64,000 bases of DNA, taken from Oegoconia quadripuncta. Taxonomy: Eukaryota > Arthropoda > Insecta > Lepidoptera > Autostichidae. Location: positions 33,883,242 through 33,947,241 of the forward strand of contig OX438743.1 of assembly GCA_949316235.1 (NCBI GenBank), given 5' to 3'. Below are positions 53,210-63,883 of this stretch, one piece after another (position 1 is the stretch's first letter; every line of letters starts with the position of its first letter). Below the pieces are notes generated by a model, which was not told the origin of the DNA, did no database searches, and saw only the letters and a list, made by a program, of their open reading frames with translations. Both the position numbers and the translations under genes were made by a program.

Positions 53210-53885
53210 AAATCCGATATTAAACGAAGATGAGGCTGAGGGTGGAAGCTTGCTCACCAAGAACGCCATCTTTTTTGGAGGACTGGCTCTCTTATCTCTA
53301 ACAAACGGCAACCAACAATTTCCTTTAACATTGCTGCTTGGCGACAGATTTACATATGATGGTAGTATGTTACCTTCTGTAACGTAAACGGCCGACTTTG
53401 AAATGCAATGCATTACCATAATCTTCTGGTGCAAAGTGACGAGATAACCGAGCCAGTAAATACCTATTCACCCTATAGACTTTCGAACCTATCTAAACTT
53501 TTAATTGATATAAACAATAATACCTTTAGGTAACTTTATAGCGCCTGCATAATCTTACCCACCAGGTACCATCTACGTACTCGTATATTAACTAAGTAAA
53601 TATTTTTTCCTGGCTTGCAGCCAAGGCATTGTTATTTAAAATTCGTTCACAACCGCAGCACATGTTTACCAAAATAAACCCGCAACAAAATATTAAATTG
53701 TACTCAATACTGCATCAGTACACAAATTGTGGTGCATTAAGCAAATTCGCGCAAATTAGCGAGCGTATGGCTAATTTTAATATCTGAATGCAGATTTAGC
53801 CCGAAGCCTTCTGGCAACAGTTGCAGAACAATGAAAACAATTATGTTTTGCATGTTAAACTATTTCAAATTGCTTCTTGCCGTCT
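53210..53885. other. Unassigned stretch
   Basis: A SINE-like reversed piece may be present at 53225-53370 (ACGAAGATGAGGCTGAGGGT, AGGACTGGCTCTCTTATCTC): this is the reverse complement of the family A body. The rest is unassigned. Confidence 0.45.
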
Positions 53886-53894
53886 TACAGGGTA

Positions 53895-54012
53895 TAAGAG
53901 GGTTTATTCTCTACAGTGGCGCCCTCATTGAATAAATTAAGATATCTGTTTAAATATAGAATAAATAATAAAAATAGCTCTGACCTGCACACGAGAGGCT
54001 TCAAAGTTAAGT
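53895..54012 (+). mobile_element. piggyBac-like MITE, left half
   Basis: AAGAGGGTTTATTCTCTACA, GTGGCGCCCTCATTGAATAA and AGCTCTGACCTGCACACGAG match the first half of 58325-58525. The right half is lost. Confidence 0.6.
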
Positions 54013-54014
54013 AA

Positions 54015-56355
54015 TACATAAATAGCTTTAATTACGTTTATTTTCGGGAATTTTAAAAATCGCTAAAAACGTCCACTTTTTAATAACAGCAAAATTCTGG
54101 AATATAATACCTATCAAACCTATTTAGGTATTATTTATAATTAGCTTTTAAGCTACTGGAATGTAAGTCAGAGTTATTATTTTTATTTATTCGGTGTTTT
54201 TAATTTTTAAATCTAATTATATTCAAATCTATTTATCAGGCGTTAATTTTCTTTATAGTAGAAATTGTCAAAGACATGTCAGGACTAACCGTTCTCATTA
54301 TTAATGACCAATTGAAAATATGGAAAATCCCAGAAAAACTAATCAATCTAATCATATAATCCAGGTGTAAAAAGCAACTTTGTTACGTCTCTTCGAGGCG
54401 GCTGCAGATTTGCAGATTTCCATTAGGTAAGCATAGCTAAGAACGATGGCGACAACACCAGTTTTTGGCAATGAAATATATTTTAAAATCTGTTCAGCCA
54501 TACAGGCATACATGAAACATACCTCTTTTTCCCCACGACATTGTTTAGAAAAACTCTACATAATAGTTTGTTGCAACCCGGTCTTTAAGCTATTAATAAA
54601 AGATTGTGTGAGGCATGACCCAAATCTCTTTTCACTGAAATTCATGCTCCAACAGAAAGTTCGAATAAAAGAGAAGGGTCAACATACCAGCAGTAAATGA
54701 AATAAAACAACTGTTGCCAGACGTTTTTTGCTCCCATATTGACGTTGAGTTGGCATGTTCAACTAATAACGTTTGAGGAAGGTCGAAACTTGACGATAAC
54801 CGGTCAAAAGAGCCGGGCATTGTCTACAGATTGGATTTAGTGTTTGTGTAAGTTGATTTGCCAAGTTTCTTACAAACCTATCGATGGGAGAACTTGATTT
54901 TTTTCTTAGAAAATTAAATTTGATTTCAATATTTTCCTTCGAGAAAGGTTAATTTACTAAGCAATGAATATTTATAGCTCTCTGTGACTCTAAAAGTTTT
55001 TTGAAGATTTGATACTTACGTTATTATGATTTGTTTTGTCATGCAAGACATAATTAATGTAATAGAGAGTTAGGGAAAGCAATGAGTCTACGTACTTATT
55101 ACGTTATGGATGATTTTTAAAATTTCATATAAATCTCTAACGATAAACAGAGGGCGGGAGGTGTCAGTCACCTTATGTCTATTATTTTTCTCTTTATACG
55201 TGCGTTTTCGGTTGAGTCAATACCAACAGAGATTCAGATTACTTAGTTTTAGATTATTTAGAGTGTCACATATCCATCTCAGCTTTTTTAGAGAATGCCT
55301 AAATTTATCCAAAACTTACCGATTATAACGTTTTACGAAATTCTCGACCAATTTGAAATGGTACAAATGCCAGCTTGTATATTTCTATTGTGCAATAAAG
55401 CGCATTTTGTTCTAATTTCGTTTTTCATGATGAATCCTATGTCGTATAAAGCCAATAAAAATTTAAATTACAGGAGTGGTAACACACAACATTTTATGAA
55501 GGAGTAAATCCCTGGAAATCCCATGTGGTTTTCATTGAGGCTTTGTAGCTTGCCAGTTTCAGTCGTATGCGTATAATCCATGGATTTCACGAAATTACAT
55601 ACAGTCCTATAAAAAAGGGTGATAAAAGAGGATATTTTAATCTGGACCATGTTACCATAAGTTGCTTGTTAAAAATGCAGAATTGGCAATGTTATCTTAA
55701 TGTTAATGATGTCGACTTAGCTGTAGGTAATCTCTGTGTTTATTCATTTGTTTATGCATATCCCTTCCGGTAAATGAATAATACATAATTAATTTATTTG
55801 CCATAAATAAAATAGGACCAAATCTATTTAGCCATGTCCTAATATCAAGTAAATTTAGATTAAAGTATAAGCTTTATACAAACTGAATTGCATTTCTAGA
55901 TATTAAATTTAGAATTAGATATAGGTACAACTGAGTTAAAAAAATAGGTAGATCTAAACATCCATTTAGTTAATTACATTAATTAATACTAAAATGTCAG
56001 AGAAGATTAATTAATAAGTACAAGAGAACGGTGAATTTTTCAACCCATATTTAAAACAAATAAGCGTCACAAACTTGCAATATACCACACAGTAGCTATA
56101 CATTTCATATATCTTCACAAGTTGATTCAAACATGGCTTCCAGTATCCTCCCCTCTGGATAGGCAGGCACTATTGTTTAGAACAGCACTTAAAAACTAAT
56201 CCACCCTAGTACTGTTAAAACAAAGTGAGTACCTACTAAGACAGACTCTGATTGGTTGCTGAGAGCTCCCTTACAAATGTCGTGCATTGTTTTATAAGAG
56301 AATAGTTTCCCCCTAAGTTACGCTATATTACTATTACATTACAGGTGAGACAAAA
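54015..56355. other. Unassigned region with a possible LINE tail
   Basis: No gene recognised. The 84-codon frame at 54446-54700 (plus) and those at 55110-55773 have no known motif. TTCTATTGTGCAATAAAGCG at 55381-55402 looks like a truncated LINE tail. Confidence 0.35.
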
Positions 56356-56359
56356 ACCA

Positions 56360-56450
56360 GCTTTGTTTTATTTATTTATTTTTATTGAGCATACGGAACA
56401 AGTTACAGTATAATAAGGCCGAATAGTTATACATAAAACTTATAAAAGTA
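56360..56450 (-). mobile_element. LINE 3' tail fragment
   Basis: On the minus strand ...ACTTGTTCCGTATGCTCAAT followed by AAAAATAAATAAATAAA is a tail with (ATAA)n. Confidence 0.45.
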
Positions 56451-56595
56451 GACTATACTGTGAATACATATGCACAGAATGAAATATTAATATCACTAGT
56501 AGTGTAATAATCAATCTAACAGATATAATCAGTGATGAAGTTAATCTGCCTACCTATTTTTTAAAGAGTTCGTTCACACACATTGTATAAAGGGT

Positions 56596-57185
56596 TCCAC
56601 ATATCGATAAGTTAGCGAAGCGGCTCAGTTCTGCAGTGTTTACGATTAAAAAAATACGTTATTTATTCGATAGGCTGGTTTATTTCAGTTATTTCCATAG
56701 CATAATGACCTACGGCATTCTGTTGTGGGGAAATGCCGCGGACATAAATTGTATCTTTATTCTGCAGAAACGAACGGTTCGCGTGATTTACACCTGGGCC
56801 CCAGAGTGTCTCTTAGGAATAAATTTTAAGAAATTAATATATTAACATTAGCATAGCAATATGTTTACGAAAATTTAATGTATGTAAGAAAAAATCTAGA
56901 ATCGTTTAGGAAAAATAGTGCTATACATGATGTTAATACCTGATATAAAAATAAACTTGCTGTTCATGTCAGCCGTTTACACAAAGTCACTAAGTCATTT
57001 AAGGAGCAATGTATACGCTTTTATAATAAGGTTCCAGTGGACGTTCAAATTTTTCTTTTAAATAAATTCAAAACAGTCATAAAACAGACATTATTTACCA
57101 AAGGCTATTATAAAATTTCTGACTATCTGGATGATAAGCAAGCATGGACATATTCGGCGATATTCAGTCTAATTTAATTATACAA
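56596..57185 (+). mobile_element. CR1/Jockey-group LINE C-terminal region, decayed
   Basis: The reading begins DKLAKRLSSAVFTIKKIRYL and continues SIMTYGILLWGNAADINCIF and LQKRTVRVIYTWAP. After frameshifts come remnants of AVYTKSLSHL and a GYYKISDYLDDKQAW-like end (AAGGCTATTATAAAATTTCT). The same block (YG-I-WGNA--I--IF-AQK) is intact in the LINE at 58875-60000, so both are one broad family. 5' truncated; several stops. Confidence 0.75.
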
Positions 57186-57199
57186 TATAATATAATTGT

Positions 57200-58265
57200 A
57201 ACCCAAACTTATTTAAAATTGCCACCCTTGATTTTCTTGCTCGTTCTTCTCTGGGCAATCAGCTTTGTGAATGAGCAATAATGTCAATAACTTGAATAAT
57301 AAGATAAAAATGTGACGTTATCAAGTGATAATTTTTATTCTATAAAATAAATATTTTTCTGATTTAGATTTTTGATTTTGACTCGTCTTCATTGCTTCTT
57401 GATTATATCGCGAAATTCTGACTAAGTCCCATTTTTGAGCGATTTTCATCGCTAGCTACAATATAATTCCCAAGTCATTTCTGGCCTTGTTAATCTTGGA
57501 ATTTTTCCCTATTTATTGCTGTTTTTAAATCGCATCGATTGGAAATTAAAAACATACCATAAAAAACTTTAGTTAGTAGGTATCGATTTCTTTTCGACTT
57601 CATTAATTCGCAATCAATGCCCAAATAAGAAAAAAATAAAAACGAACCGCGTAGAAACTTAAGGCATGGCTCTAAACCCATAACCCTGTTCGAGGGTTGA
57701 TATCAAATCACTGATTTGAGAATTGTTTTGCCCGACTCTATGATGCCATAAGAAATTTTCAAGTAGGTATGTTGCGAGTTGACGGAGGACTAATTGCATA
57801 GCTATAGTTATCCGTAATTAATTAATACTTAAGCACCTGTCATGATTTTCGAGTGGCACTTCAATCGGTTGCCCGGCTATAATATTGCACAATTAATAAA
57901 TTAGTTTATGTAATCAATGTGAAATTTAGAACAGGCAAAATATTGACAAACGAACCGACGCGGTTCTAAAATAAGGTCGGCCATTTTGGTTAATTGATAC
58001 AGCAAGCTCCATAACCGCAATTTGATACTGCAGCGGAGGGGTTGAAAGCTATTCTCGATCTTCTGGCCAATCAGAGAACTTCGTTTCTTAAACCTTTCTA
58101 TGTGCAGTGATTCTTTTGTTTCTGAACAAAATAAGAATGCTTGCCGCTGAGAAATATGAAGCATTGAACTAAAAAGCGGATCCTATTATATAGGACACTT
58201 TATTCTTCTACTTATTTTTTTTTTACCCATACCTGTGACGCTGCACAAAATAAGAGATATGTTTT
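57200..58265. other. Unassigned stretch
   Basis: The frame at 57901-58164 (minus) is not recognised. Nothing else seen. Confidence 0.4.
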
Positions 58266-58269
58266 TAAG

Positions 58270-58310
58270 AGTACCTCCGTGGTTCAATGTAAACAATATT
58301 AATAAAATAG
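58270..58310 (+). mobile_element. SINE family A, first 40 bases only
   Basis: TACCTCCGTGGTTCAATGTA AACAATATT is the family A start. The remainder is absent, and the piggyBac-like MITE begins close by. Confidence 0.45.
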
Positions 58311-58324
58311 ACATTTTGTATTAA

Positions 58325-58525
58325 GCGGGTTTATTCCGTCAAGTGGGGTCCGCATTGAATAAATTACGATTTCTTTTTAAATACAGAATATATCAAAAAA
58401 GTCGCTCTGACCTGCACTCGAGAAGCCTAAAAGCTAATTCAGAGCGATGTTTTTGATCTATTCGGTATTTAAAAAGAAATTTTACTTTATCCAATGAATA
58501 ATGTCACTGTACGGAATAAACCCTC
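58325..58525. mobile_element. piggyBac-like MITE, complete
   Basis: A 201-bp element with TTAA at 58321-58324 and 58526-58529. Its ends are GCGGGTTTATTCCGT and ACGGAATAAACCCTC, and the arms are long and imperfect (about 90 bases, including CTTTTTAAATAC and CGCTCTGA). The TTAA target and end structure suggest a piggyBac-type donor; no transposase is present. Confidence 0.75.
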
Positions 58526-58552
58526 TTAATAGAAGGCCCAACTTCTTAATAG

Positions 58553-58874
58553 ATCAATCAATCAATCAATCAATATCATTTATTGTGAATCACAGGATTA
58601 AGGATGTTACATTAAATTATTACCGCTGTGTTCCGCCCGTAGGCATACAAGGTCAAAATAATTAGGAACTATAAATTAAAGTAAAATAAAATAAAGTAAT
58701 TACATTGCGCATTAAAAAAATCCATAAAACTGTCATAAAATTCCGAAACGTTACATTTGCATTCATTCATTAATATTACATACAATAAACTACGTACAAC
58801 ATTTATGTCAACAATTTAATAATTTATTATGATGAAACTGAATGTCAAGTAAAAGTGTCAATTATGGTATATTG
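58553..58874 (-). mobile_element. 3' UTR and (TTGA)n tail of the following LINE
   Basis: The minus strand ends ...AATAAATGATATTGATTGAT TGATTGATTGATC. The tail repeat at 58553-58576 marks the 3' end of the LINE whose frame stops at 58875. Confidence 0.7.
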
Positions 58875-60077
58875 TCAATTGTCATCTGTATCAAAAAATT
58901 CCTTAATAGAATAAAATGTCTTTTCTACAAGAAAGTCAAATAACTTTCTCCTAAATTCAGAAAACTGGGTGCATTTCTTTAAATCTGGAGAAAGTTTATT
59001 ATAAATTTTTGGGGCCATTGCAAACACACTATTTACAAATAGAGTTGTTTTGGCTGGTTTATGCTGGAGCTGGTCCTTACGTCGTGCGCTCAAAATATTA
59101 GGGAACAGTTCAGGGTGGCGTCTAATGTAAAGCGCTATCTCAAATATGTATAATGATGTCAGCGTTAATATTTTGAGATTTTTGAAGAAGGGTCTGCAGC
59201 TATCCATTCTTTTCAAGCCACAGATTGATCGTATACAGCTTTTTTGTGCTATAAATACAGTGTCAATATTTACAGCATTCCCCCAGAAAATAATTCCATA
59301 TCTTAGCCTAGCAGCAACATATCCATGGTATGCTGTAATTACGGATTTTTGGTTTACAACTTTATTCAGCATCCGTAAAGCATAAGAAAACTGACAAATT
59401 TTACCACGTATAAATTCCAAATGTGATTGCCATTTCATATTATCATCAATAAATAGTCCCAGAAACTTTGTAGTCTTTGTTTCGCGAATCTCTTTACCGT
59501 CAAAGTTAATCTTAGTACCAAGTGATTGATTTGTCCTCTGTTTAAAATTCATAATCATTGTTTTTTCTAAATTTATACGTAAATTGTTAGTTTGGAGCCA
59601 TTCAATTATACTTGCAAGACTATTACTTATTTCATTTTCATTTTGATATACAACTGTACAATCATCTGCAAATAATACCATTAGGTTCTTTATTGCCATC
59701 GGTAGGTCATTTATATATATGAGGAACAGAAGTGGCCCCAGTACGCTACCTTGGGGAACTCCGAAAGTAACAGTTCGCTGAGAAGATGTATATAATTTCT
59801 CAACTCCAGTCTTAGTACATATTCTGTTGATTTGTGTAACTTGCATTCTATTAGTAAGATAGGATTCTAGTAAATTCAAGGAATTTCCTCGCAAGCCATA
59901 CATTTCTAATTTATTCAATAATATACTGTGTTTAACATAATCAAATGCTTTTGTCATATCTAAATATAGCGCAAATACTGGTTGTCTATTGTCCATTCTA
60001 GTATAGAAGGGGAAACTCACGGTATGCGGGTCAAACTCGCACTTGAGTTTGAACCGCACACCGTGAGTTTCCCACAA
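58875..60077 (-). CDS. Reverse transcriptase of a CR1/Jockey-group LINE, 5' truncated
   Basis: An uninterrupted 400-codon frame. Residues 39-46 LDMTKAFD (motif A with the first catalytic Asp), 106-115 GVPQGSVLGP and 136-139 FADD (catalytic pair) form the palm. They are followed by the NLRINLEKTMIMNF and TKFLGLFIDDNMKWQSHLEF thumb-side motifs. The C-terminal block has YGIIFWGNAVNIDTVFIAQK and MAPKIYNKLSPDLK. The fingers and the endonuclease are missing. The first ~25 residues, including the ATG, come from an adjacent hairpin (60010-60073) and are not LINE sequence, so the true join is near 60000. The frame has no stops, which points to a recent insertion. Whether it is expressed is unknown. 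Confidence 0.85.
   Translation of the reverse strand: MWETHGVRFKLKCEFDPHTVSFPFYTRMDNRQPVFALYLDMTKAFDYVKHSILLNKLEMYGLRGNSLNLLESYLTNRMQVTQINRICTKTGVEKLYTSSQRTVTFGVPQGSVLGPLLFLIYINDLPMAIKNLMVLFADDCTVVYQNENEISNSLASIIEWLQTNNLRINLEKTMIMNFKQRTNQSLGTKINFDGKEIRETKTTKFLGLFIDDNMKWQSHLEFIRGKICQFSYALRMLNKVVNQKSVITAYHGYVAARLRYGIIFWGNAVNIDTVFIAQKSCIRSICGLKRMDSCRPFFKNLKILTLTSLYIFEIALYIRRHPELFPNILSARRKDQLQHKPAKTTLFVNSVFAMAPKIYNKLSPDLKKCTQFSEFRRKLFDFLVEKTFYSIKEFFDTDDN
60010..60073. repeat. 64-base hairpin at the LINE 5' junction
   Basis: GGGAAACTCACGGTATGCGG GTCAAACTC pairs with GAGTTTGAACCGCACACCGT GAGTTTCCC, two mismatches in 28-29 pairs. It lies exactly at the truncated end of the LINE. Confidence 0.75.
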
Positions 60078-60374
60078 ATTTGTATGTAGTCATCCATCAC
60101 GGGAATCGAGTCTCGAATTGTAAGTTTGTAACCGCTACCTTTTTTTATGTGACATAACTACAAAATAACGATTTTCTGATTTATCCTTTGCTTCTTGCCA
60201 AATTTAAATTTCAATTAAAAAATGACAATCAATGCTAATACTTAAGTGGCGTAGTCTTCGTAAATCGAGAGAGGTTATAATATCGGTTGTGTGACCGAAT
60301 ATGAAGCACTCTAGGAAGCACCACGAGAATCTGGTGTGCTTGCATTGTAAATACACACTTCTTCACGTCTTCTA

Positions 60375-60640
60375 TATCATCATCATCAGCCGGTAATCAT
60401 CCCACTACAGGGATATAGGCCTTCCCTCGTATAATGAGGGAGTATGGGCCATAAGTCCATCACGCTGGCCCAATGCGGGTTGGTGACTTGACATGCCTTT
60501 GAATTTTTATTTCTCAGGCATGCAGGTTTCCTCACGATGTTTTCCTTCACCGTTTAAGAGCAGACGGATAAATGCATACAAGTAATTAAATTAAATTTAA
60601 AAACTCATTGGTACATGGCCTTCGGCATTCGGGTGTTATA
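60375..60640 (-). mobile_element. Retroelement 3' region (CATCATCATCAGCCGG... TTTCCTCACGATG)
   Basis: CATCCCACTACAGGGATATA, GGCCCAATGCGGGTTGGTGA, AGGCATGCAGGTTTCCTCAC and GATGTTTTCCTTCACCG form a repeat that is very common in Lepidoptera. This is the antisense orientation of a LINE/SINE 3' end. Confidence 0.6.
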
Positions 60641-60684
60641 GCGGCATTCAATAACAAAGATCCAAATAAGTGTGGGATGCCACT

Positions 60685-61000
60685 TGTGTCGACACTTTTG
60701 CCCCGTCTCACATCCATGCATGGGACCCCGAGAGTGCAGCCACCGAGAATGCAGAAAATATCAAAATTAATAAATATAAGGACATGGGTTCCGAATACAT
60801 TTTTCTTGCTTTCGGAGTCGAAACTTCAGGTCCTTGAGGATCGGGCGCTATTGAATTTTTCTTAGCTCTTAGTCGAGGTCACTGATGACCCGAGAGCTGG
60901 CTGTTTTCTCGCCGCTTAAGTATCTGCTTCCAGCGAGGAAACTCTGCCAGCGTTTTAGGTACCTTGCCCCTCGGTCCCAATTTTTTACATTTTCTTTTAA
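60685..61000 (+). pseudogene. Retroelement pol C-terminal module, second remnant
   Basis: The plus frame reads VDTFAPSHIHAWDPESAATE, KYKDMGSEYIFLAFGVETSG, then PESWLFSRRLSICFQRGNSA and SVLGTLPLGPN, with stops at about 60838 and 60881-60886. The E-T-x-GP ... RRLSICFQRGN.ASVL pattern is the same module as at 43012-43508, here as a different lineage with a longer N-terminal part. It is decayed. Confidence 0.55.
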
Positions 61001-61089
61001 GTTATTTTTAAATAATATATTATGCAATGAGTACTTGTACCTAATATTAGCGCGTTCAACGGGGTATCTTACTTGTTTTTGATGCAATT

Positions 61090-61900
61090 TAAATACCTAG
61101 TTATTAAAAAATTGTGGTTATCATATTGTGGTTATAAAAATATATATTTTATTTGTTATCGCTCAAAAGGTTCACACATAGCCGAGGGGCGCTCGGCGGA
61201 GTCTCTTTTTTCTGGGCCTTGGTGGCAACAATACAAATGGTAATGGATATAAGTAAGTACATTTATAAATATTGATAAATAACAATAAAAATGTTGTAAA
61301 CAATAGTTTTATTGCTTCCCGTTTCACATCATTTAACTCGCACGTGACCAACTCGATAGATAGGGTTATCCAAATGTTTGCTTTGATTTTATGTATTTGT
61401 GTGTATTTTACGAGGGAGAGAGGTGACCCCACACGACCGTCAATTTATTGATAACTTATATTTTGTACAGTCAACCGAAGCCAGGATACGCGATAAATAT
61501 TTTGAAGACAAAATCAACCATCGGCAGAACATGAAATTTTCATAGGCAAGTCATGTGCTAAACACTGCGCGATATAATGAATACAATAAACCTAGCGCAA
61601 TAACAAGGTAAGATAATACTTCTAGCTGTAGGTAACTGTACTTGCTTTCGGCCTGCTATTTCGCCCGCGTAGAATTACTTATTGCGGACTTTTTCAGGAT
61701 GAAAGTTACCTGTGTCCTTCTCCAGGTCACAGACAATATATCTACCAAATTTCATTACGATCGGTTCAGAGCTTTTGTCGGATAGGGGTAGAAAAACCGA
61801 CAGTAGTGTCTTATAACTTTTCTCAAAGAGGGCTTGTTTGGGATAATAATGAACTTTGGTATTTTGCTACTACCACCTCGTGTCTGTCGCACAGTTAATA
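61090..61900. other. Unassigned stretch
   Basis: A GC-richer patch at 61170-61210 (GCCGAGGGGCGCTCGGCGGA) is not placed. Nothing else recognised. Confidence 0.4.
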
Positions 61901-61904
61901 TTAT

Positions 61905-62085
61905 CATCATCATTTCAGTCACAGGACGATCAGTGCTGAACATAGGCGTCCTCATAGCTTTTCAGAGCGACCAGTTAGCAGCGGTCTCCATCCAGCGCTT
62001 CCGTGACATTAATTACTTGTGGGTGGACACGTTTTACGCTGTGCTTGTCGATGCATGGTCGCCAGTCATTTTGTATGGAGATGTT
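61905..62085 (-). mobile_element. RTE-type LINE 3' end fragment
   Basis: The minus strand gives DWRPCIDKHSVKRVHP, then SYEDAYVQH and NDDD, matching the RTE end ...EWRPRTGKRSVGRP...GEAYVQQ... On the plus strand it imitates an exon (LWVDTFYAVLVDAWSPVILY) ending at a donor-like AG|GTAAAT. The homology shows that to be chance. Confidence 0.65.
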
Positions 62086-62207
62086 AGAACAGGTAAATTA
62101 AATAATCAATTGTGTAGTTAACGAAGGTGAATAAAGTGAAAATATGTTCAACTATTGGCTCTATCCTACAAGCCTGGAGCTTTTTATATACGCGAGATTA
62201 CCGTGAG

Positions 62208-62386
62208 TTACGCTCTGATAGAAACTAGCGCGATTTTCTTGATATAGTGGAAATAATTCAAATTCATTGCATCCGATGATAGTTTTCCTTCACCATGAAT
62301 GTTTTCAATGATTCGAATCGTCACAGGATGTCGCCATCCATCTAAAGGGCAGATTGTCTTTTTCTCAAATATCCTTTTCTCGATAT
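62208..62386 (-). CDS. Possible exon, unknown protein
   Basis: On the minus strand TTTTGTGCTCCCAG precedes a frame reading HIEKRIFEKKTICPLDGWRH, PVTIRIIENIHGEGKLSSDA and MNLNYFHYIKKIALVSI. The acceptor-like sequence and the balanced residues are the only support. There is no clear donor and no family. It is opposite in strand to the exon at 63443. Confidence 0.25.
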
Positions 62387-62399
62387 GTCCTGGGAGCAC

Positions 62400-62975
62400 A
62401 AAAGCAATTAATTATATGCACAGCATTCTTTGTAACACACTTTAATATTGACCAATATTTGCAATAACGATTGAGAATCTTATTATAATGGCAGATAATT
62501 AATGTACATTCCAGAGCAAATAAATTATGTTCTATCCAATTCTACCTCTGTCTCTTTGTAAATGTCGTCTCATAAAATGTCCTGTTCTCAAAATCAGTTC
62601 GACTGTACTTACCTATATTTGTTATGTATATTCGCGTATATTTTCGCCAGTTGCAAACCGTTTTCATTCTGAATAAATAAATAATAATAATTTTTTGTTC
62701 GAATTTTCTGAAGATCTGATAATTTCTTCGGTGATAGAGAGCAGAACCTTACTGAACACGGCTGTTATCAATTATTGGCGGTTCAATTATCTATAACTTA
62801 TAAGTTGTAATGTCGATCTTATCTTCGAGATTTTGCATATCATAGTTGATTGAGTAAAGGTAGTCTACGATTCGGGCCCATTGCATTTACAAACACGAAT
62901 TTTTTTCAATGTTTTTTATTGAAACGTTCATTAAATCCGTACATAAAATTATGAAAAAAGCATGATTGATGAATG
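62400..62975. other. Unassigned stretch
   Basis: Nothing recognised; an AATAAATAAT run lies at 62675. Confidence 0.4.
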
Positions 62976-62981
62976 AAAGCA

Positions 62982-63024
62982 TGATAAAAGTCTATTACCT
63001 ACTAAAGGTAATAGACTTTTATCA
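62982..63024. repeat. Perfect 19-bp hairpin
   Basis: TGATAAAAGTCTATTACCT, loop ACTAA, AGGTAATAGACTTTTATCA. No mismatch. Confidence 0.75.
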
Positions 63025-63442
63025 ATGAAGTTAATCTTGTTCCGCTGACGGTAGGAGGCACTCCTATAACAACACTATGCAGTAGTAATATCTGTTTCAA
63101 GCTCCTTTGCCAATGGTTGTCTGAAAGACATAGCGAGCGATAAGAATGATTTTGCACATCTATAAATTGTATATCTATATATTTTTCATTTGTGTACAAC
63201 AAAAAATGTTTCTTAATATTCTTTTATAACAACTAGAAAGATCTTTCAAAAACTTTCCCTTGATCGAATTTCTAAACCTTGATTATCATTCTCGCAACCA
63301 CACGAACCGTATTTTGAACTCATAATTTTATTATTTGAGTCCAGTCAGAACTCGAATCGCACACCTTCGTGACTTAAAGGCGGATCAAATCTCACCATAC
63401 AGCCAATAAGATAATTAATAAAACACTTTATTTACTTTCCAG

Positions 63443-63518
63443 ACATTGCTTTTGTCAAGGAATCGCACGAAGAAGATGATTTCTTCGGCCATATCCAATA
63501 TTTCGACAAAACAGTTAC
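63443..63518 (+). CDS. Candidate internal exon, unknown protein
   Basis: Flanked by a textbook acceptor (TTTATTTACTTTCCAG) and donor (AC|GTAAGT). It is 76 bases long. In the best frame (phase 1 in, phase 2 out) it reads IAFVKESHEEDDFFGHIQYF and then DKTV, acidic and aromatic and unlike nearby random frames. A second frame is also free of stops (TLLLSRNRTKKM...), so the phase is not certain. No partner exon was found within the window; one apparent upstream partner at 62010-62091 proved to be LINE sequence. I do not recognise the protein. Confidence 0.5.
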
Positions 63519-63795
63519 GTAAGTTGCGTTGCTATGTAACCCGCATATTGTTGGCAGTATCGTAACTCGTAATATACGAGAATTATAGTCGGTTCATCGG
63601 ATATTTTGTTTAGTTTGTGACGGTTAGTTTACAACTCTGGGGGCTGTTTGCTGTGTCTATGGCGTGAATAAATAATTTGTGGTCCCTTGTTAAATATTAA
63701 AATGTTGGGAGTCGGGGCGTACAGACGAGCGATTGAGTTTGACGATTAGACGAATTAGAAAACAAATAGATAAAGGTTGATGATGATATCTATGA

Positions 63796-63840
63796 TTTTA
63801 ACCCCTGACAAAAAACAATGGCTGTTATGACTTTGCGGCG

Positions 63841-63883
<43 letters not shown>

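Noticed and set aside
62010..62091. Exon-like plus-strand frame ending at AG|GTAAAT, phase-compatible with the exon at 63443
   Set aside because: The sequence matches the antisense strand of the RTE LINE seen at 1515-1725 and 19250-19375; the splice fit is coincidence.
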